DNA of 64,000 nucleotides from an uncultured Mailhella sp. GTDB lineage: Bacteria > Desulfobacterota > Desulfovibrionia > Desulfovibrionales > Desulfovibrionaceae. The stretch is from NCBI RefSeq assembly GCF_944324615.1, contig NZ_CALUWY010000005.1:1-64000 (forward strand). Reading direction: 5' to 3'. Of this stretch, positions 60,250 through 64,000 are shown piece after piece; position 1 is the first letter of the stretch; every line of letters starts with the position of its first letter. Position numbers and translations under genes: made by a program. The notes beneath the pieces were generated by a model. That model did no database searches. It was not told where the DNA came from and saw nothing but the letters and a program-made list of their open reading frames with translations.

Positions 60250-61707
60250 TCAGGCGATATCCCACACCGCGCCGGAGGGCGTATCGCGTACTTCAATACC
60301 CATGGCGATGAGCGCGTCGCGCGTGGCGTCGGAACGGGCGAAATCCTTCGCGGCGCGGGCTTCGGCCCTTTCCGCCATGAGAGCGCGCACCTTTTCCATG
60401 TCGATGCCCGCACGCTGTGCGCGGGTATCGCGCAGCTCTTCAAGGAAAACGGCAGGATCCGTGCCGAACACGCCGAGCACGTCGGCCCAGGCGCGGGAAA
60501 GCGCATCAAAGCGCTCCAGAAGCGCGCGGATGCCTTCCTTGTTGCGCAGGGCCTTGTCTTCAAGAATGCGGTTGATGAGGCGCACCATGCCGAACACATG
60601 GCCCAGGGCACCGGCGGTGTTGAGATCGTCATCCATGGCTTCAAAGAAGCCCTTTTCCAGAGGCTCGAATTCATCAAGCACGGAAGCCGGCACGTCGCCC
60701 TTCTTCCACGAGGCGCGGTTCTGCGCCTGCCTTGCGTCGCGCAGGCATTCGTAGACGCGCTTCAGGGCGCGTTCCGCCTCGTCCAGCCCTTCGAAGCTGA
60801 AGTCTATGGGGCTGCGGTAATGCTTGCCCAGCAGGAAGAAGCGCAGGGTTTCCGGCTGACGATGTTCCAGAATGTCGCGGATGGTTTTAAAGTTGTTGAG
60901 CGACTTGGACATCTTTTCGGAATTGATCTGCACAAAACCGTTGTGCACCCAGAAGTGGGCAAGTTCCTTGCCGGTGGAGGCCTCGCTCTGCGCTATCTCG
61001 TTCTCATGATGGGGGAAGATGAGGTCCTGACCGCCGCCGTGAATGTCGAGAGGCAGTTCGAGATTCTTCCTGCTCATGGCCGAGCATTCCAGGTGCCAGC
61101 CCGGGCGGCCCTTGCCCCACGGGCTTTCCCAGAAGGGTTCACCGGGTTTGGCTGCCTTCCACAGCGCAAAATCCAGCGGATCTTCCTTTTCCTCACCGAT
61201 GGCGATGCGCGCGCCGGAACGGAGATCGTCCACATCTCTGCCGGAAAGCTTGCCGTAATCTTTAAAGGAACGGACGCGGAAATACACGTCGCCCGAAGGC
61301 ACGGCATAGGCATGCCCGCCCTCAATGAGCGTACGGATGAGATCCTGCATGTCGTCGATGTACTCGGTGGCGCGCGGTTCAATGTCGGCACGGCGCACGT
61401 TCAGGCGGTCCATGTCCTCATGGAAGGCCGCAATATAGGTTTCGGCTATCTCGGTGCTCGTCTTTCCCTCGCGGATCGCACGGGCGATGATCTTGTCGTC
61501 CACGTCGGTGAAGTTGCGCACGAAGGTCACGTCGTAGCCGATATGGCGCAGATAGCGGTTCAGCACGTCGAACACGACGGCGGAACGGGCGTGGCCGATG
61601 TGGCTGAGGTCATACGCCGTGATGCCGCAGGCATACATGCCCACCCTGCCGGGCCTGAGGGGCTCGAAATTTTCCTTGCGGCGAGTCATGGAATTATACA
61701 ACTGCAT
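60250..61707 (-). CDS. cysS: Cysteinyl-tRNA synthetase
   Basis: The product is 485 residues from ATG 61707 (GGGAG upstream). HIGH-type motif in YDLSHIGHA, zinc-site segments GMYACGIT and GWHLECSAMS with HHENEIAQSEA, and KMSKS in INSEKMSKSLNNF. The C-terminal helical domain is complete (FARSDATRDALIAMGIEV). Confidence 0.97.
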   Translation of the reverse strand: MQLYNSMTRRKENFEPLRPGRVGMYACGITAYDLSHIGHARSAVVFDVLNRYLRHIGYDVTFVRNFTDVDDKIIARAIREGKTSTEIAETYIAAFHEDMDRLNVRRADIEPRATEYIDDMQDLIRTLIEGGHAYAVPSGDVYFRVRSFKDYGKLSGRDVDDLRSGARIAIGEEKEDPLDFALWKAAKPGEPFWESPWGKGRPGWHLECSAMSRKNLELPLDIHGGGQDLIFPHHENEIAQSEASTGKELAHFWVHNGFVQINSEKMSKSLNNFKTIRDILEHRQPETLRFFLLGKHYRSPIDFSFEGLDEAERALKRVYECLRDARQAQNRASWKKGDVPASVLDEFEPLEKGFFEAMDDDLNTAGALGHVFGMVRLINRILEDKALRNKEGIRALLERFDALSRAWADVLGVFGTDPAVFLEELRDTRAQRAGIDMEKVRALMAERAEARAAKDFARSDATRDALIAMGIEVRDTPSGAVWDIA

Positions 61708-62126
61708 GAGAATTCTCCCATTATGCGGCGTTCCTGCGGCCTTTCCCGCCGGAAGGACAACTTTCCTCTGCCTTCCCGGTGCGGAGAAATGAACGGTCTG
61801 CCGCCGCGCGTTTCTCTTATCGGAACTCATGTTGCCGGATGCAGGAAAAATTTCCCCGCATCCCGCGCCTTTCCGTTCCCGATGGAGAACGGACGGCTGA
61901 AACTGCACCTGCGCGCCTTCAGAAAAGAGCTTTCCCTCCCTGAGGCGCGCTTTCCGTATTAAATAAGCAGTCATCCGGTCCCGTCCAGAGTACGGACAGG
62001 GCCGGATGAACGAAAAAGCGCTTTTTCCGGCCTGCGGAGCGCGGAAACGGCCGCGCCGCTCCCTTTTCTGCTCCGTACCTTCATGCCGGAGGCCCGGGGC
62101 CGGCCGGCATGAAGGAAGCATCCAGA
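61708..62126. other. Intergenic region with a hairpin after gltX
   Basis: A perfect 12-base-pair stem (62078-62089 with 62104-62115) lies 12 bases past the gltX stop on the minus strand. It has no T tract. A second AT/GC palindrome GAAAAAGCGCTTTTTC lies near 62010. No gene is seen. Confidence 0.55.
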
Positions 62127-63518
62127 CTACGCGTTCAGACTGGCTGCGCGCTCAATGCGCTTCAGGCTTTCCTCACGGCCCAGGGCGGCCATCACGTCAT
62201 GGACGGAAGGCCCGCCGGCAAGACCGGTAAGGGCGGAACGCAGAGGCGGCCCCACCTGCTTGAACTTGAGCCCGCCCTTCTCCACATATTCATGCAGCAG
62301 CGTATCCAGCGCTTCCGCGCTGAACTCGGGCATGGAGGCGATCATGTCGTGCAGCACGGAAAGCTGATGCCTGCCGTCCTCGTTCAGAGCCTTCATGGCC
62401 TTTTCCTCGATCACCAGCTCTTCGGCAGGCTTGAAGTAAATGGTCAGGGCCTGGGCGAGAGCCGCAAGGTCGGATGCACGCTCCACATACATGGGCAGAA
62501 GAGCCTCCACCTTTTCGGCGGGCACATCGTAGCCCAGCTTTTCCAGGAAGGGACGCACCATGGCGGCAAGCTGGGGGAACGGCGTGTTGCGCAGGTAGTG
62601 GGCGTTGAGCCACTTCAGCTTTTCCGGATCGAAGGCGGCGGGAGAACTGTTCAGGTTGCTGCCGTCGAAAAGTTCCACCAGTTCCTTCAGGGAGAAGATT
62701 TCCTGATCGCCGTGGGACCAGCCGAGGCGCACCAGATAGTTGACCAGAGCCTGGGGCAGAAGTCCGTCCTGCTCGTATTCGATGACGGCGCGGGCGCCGT
62801 GACGCTTGGAGAGCTTCTGATGGTCGGGCCCGCAGATCATGGGCACATGACCGAAGGTGGGCACCTCGAAGCCGAAGGCGTTGTAGAGCAGAATCTGCTT
62901 GGGCGTGTTGGACACATGGTCGTCGCCGCGGATGACGTGGGTCACGCCCATGTCGTGGTCGTCCACCACCACGGCGAGGTTGTAGGTGGGCATGCCGTCG
63001 GTACGGCGGAGCACCATGTCGTCGAGTTCGGAAACATCCACGGAAATGGTGCCCTTCACGATGTCGTTGAAGACGATGCGGCCTTCATCGGGAACACGCA
63101 GACGCACCACGCGGCCGGGGCCCGCGGTGAGGCCTCTGTCGCGGCACTTGCCGTTGTAGCGGGGCTTTTCCCCTCTGGCGCGGGCCACTTCACGCATGGC
63201 TTCCACTTCCTCGGGAGTGCAGTCGCACCAGTAGGCATGGCCGGTTTCCAGCAGCTTGTCGATATAGGCGTTGTAAATGTCGAGGCGCCTGCTCTGGTAG
63301 GTCAGATCGCCGTCCCAGTCCAGGCCCAGCCATTTCATGGAGGCGAGAATGGAATCGGTGTATTCCTGCTTCGAGCGCGTGGCGTCGGTATCTTCGATGC
63401 GCAGGCGGAACTCGCCGCCGAAATGGCGGGCGAGAAGCCAGCAGAAAATGGCGGTGCGGCCACCGCCGATGTGCAGATGGCCGGTAGGGCTGGGAGCGAA
63501 TCTCGTAACGATTTTCAT
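62127..63518 (-). CDS. gltX: Glutamyl-tRNA synthetase
   Basis: The product is 463 residues from ATG 63518, with an in-frame ATG at 63527 as alternative. HIGH motif in PSPTGHLHIGGGRTA, LRIEDTDATRSKQEY, a Cys/Cys/Tyr/Cys zinc region (WCDCTPEEVEAMRE), and KLSKR in HQKLSKRHGARAV. The second G in HIGGGR (usually HIGGAR or HVGGAR) is a small variation. Confidence 0.96.
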   Translation of the reverse strand: MKIVTRFAPSPTGHLHIGGGRTAIFCWLLARHFGGEFRLRIEDTDATRSKQEYTDSILASMKWLGLDWDGDLTYQSRRLDIYNAYIDKLLETGHAYWCDCTPEEVEAMREVARARGEKPRYNGKCRDRGLTAGPGRVVRLRVPDEGRIVFNDIVKGTISVDVSELDDMVLRRTDGMPTYNLAVVVDDHDMGVTHVIRGDDHVSNTPKQILLYNAFGFEVPTFGHVPMICGPDHQKLSKRHGARAVIEYEQDGLLPQALVNYLVRLGWSHGDQEIFSLKELVELFDGSNLNSSPAAFDPEKLKWLNAHYLRNTPFPQLAAMVRPFLEKLGYDVPAEKVEALLPMYVERASDLAALAQALTIYFKPAEELVIEEKAMKALNEDGRHQLSVLHDMIASMPEFSAEALDTLLHEYVEKGGLKFKQVGPPLRSALTGLAGGPSVHDVMAALGREESLKRIERAASLNA

Positions 63519-63606
63519 GAAGCTCATCCCGAAAAAAGATCAGAAGGTTATGTAAAAGGAAGCCGGAGGGCCGAAACTTCCGCCGCTTCCGTTGGCGCAG
63601 ACGATA

Positions 63607-64000
63607 CTACTCCGCATCCGCCTTGATGACAAGCCGGCTTTTTTTCAGAAAGCCCACCGGGTTATAAGTTTCCTTGGCCTGGCGCAGGCCGAGTTCCCCC
63701 ATATCCTGCTCACGATTGATGAGGGATACGCCCTGTGCGGAATGGTTGACGAAGGAATGGTTGATGGCCTGATAGACACCCTTGAGCTCCGCCTGCACCT
63801 TTTCAAAGTGCACGACCATCATGTCCCCCACCTTTTCGCCCACGGCGAAGGCCCCTATCCTGTCCTCCACATACAGCGCCCCGCCCACCAGACCGGGCAG
63901 GCGGTTCCAGTTGCCCACCACGCGGAAAATGGCCTCGTTCTCCGCCTGAAGCGAAGGGCTGTTCTCGCAGTCGCGCCACCGGCACCACTCTTCCTGAAGC
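63607..64000 (-). CDS. DUF2156-like protein, C-terminal part (runs off the window)
   Basis: The frame is open from the window edge to its stop, about 130 residues. Visible parts: WCRWRDCENSPSLQAENEAI, GGALYVEDRIGAFAVGEKVG, FVNHSAQGVSLINREQDMG and LGLRQAKETYNPVGFLKKSR. The latter segments match the C-terminal GNAT-like domain of DUF2156 (phosphatidylglycerol lysyltransferase C-domain-like) proteins. The N-terminal part lies outside the window. Confidence 0.75.
   Translation of the reverse strand, partial: LQEEWCRWRDCENSPSLQAENEAIFRVVGNWNRLPGLVGGALYVEDRIGAFAVGEKVGDMMVVHFEKVQAELKGVYQAINHSFVNHSAQGVSLINREQDMGELGLRQAKETYNPVGFLKKSRLVIKADAE

Noticed and set aside
61160..61960. Long upstream extension of the cysS frame to 62121
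   Set aside because: The recognised N-terminus and ribosome site put the start at 61707; the extension has no homology-like features.

Overview
The window looks like chromosome from a GC-rich anaerobic member of the Desulfovibrionaceae (Desulfovibrio/Bilophila/Mailhella type). This is inferred from base composition, a selenocysteine-containing HesB-like protein, two perfect sigma-54 promoters, and a Ysc-type type III secretion locus of the kind known from this family. No 16S rRNA or other decisive marker is present, so the assignment is tentative.

Left flank (1-7856). A short exported peptide made almost entirely of Arg/Ser/Pro repeats is followed by a protein joining an HPr-kinase-like P-loop domain to a PqqD-like peptide-binding domain. 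Together they resemble a small peptide-modification system. Next comes a tight four-gene operon: an ABC-type substrate-binding protein without permease or ATPase, a sensor-MFS fusion, an alanine-racemase-like protein and a GNAT acetyltransferase. A bidirectional terminator separates it from the secretion locus.

Type III secretion locus (7992-36655, about 28.7 kb). Two operons diverge from 17.9-18.2 kb, each with a sigma-54 (-24/-12) promoter. The leftward operon encodes sctW, a SycN-like chaperone, sctX, sctY, sctV, sctS, sctT and sctU, then a sigma-54 activator and an RsbU-type phosphatase. The rightward operon encodes an LcrG-like protein, two EspA/Bsp22-like filament proteins in tandem, a SycD-like chaperone, translocators SctE and SctB, a YscB-like chaperone, and sctC, D, (yscE), F, G, I, J, K, L, N, O, P, Q, R. 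It ends with a STAS antagonist, an RsbW-like kinase, a lytic transglycosylase and an AMIN-like membrane protein. Gene order follows Yersinia virA/virC/virB, but the LcrV tip gene is replaced by two filament-type genes. A complete partner-switching set (phosphatase, antagonist, kinase) sits at the two ends of the locus.

Right flank (36996-64000). This is mostly housekeeping or scattered metabolism: an SGNH hydrolase, tRNA-Glu(CTC), ssb, branched-chain aminotransferase, a VOC protein, an MltB-like transglycosylase, two tandem trigger factors, an EF-hand protein, and a cystathionine beta-lyase-like enzyme. It continues with a Sec/Cys pair of HesB-like proteins, a DapF-like epimerase, a HAD phosphatase, an in-frame fusion of a DUF4405-like membrane protein with a cyclophilin-like protein, a DUF1848 protein, a MerR/MFS divergent pair, hslV, an M48 protease, cysS, gltX and a partial DUF2156-like gene.
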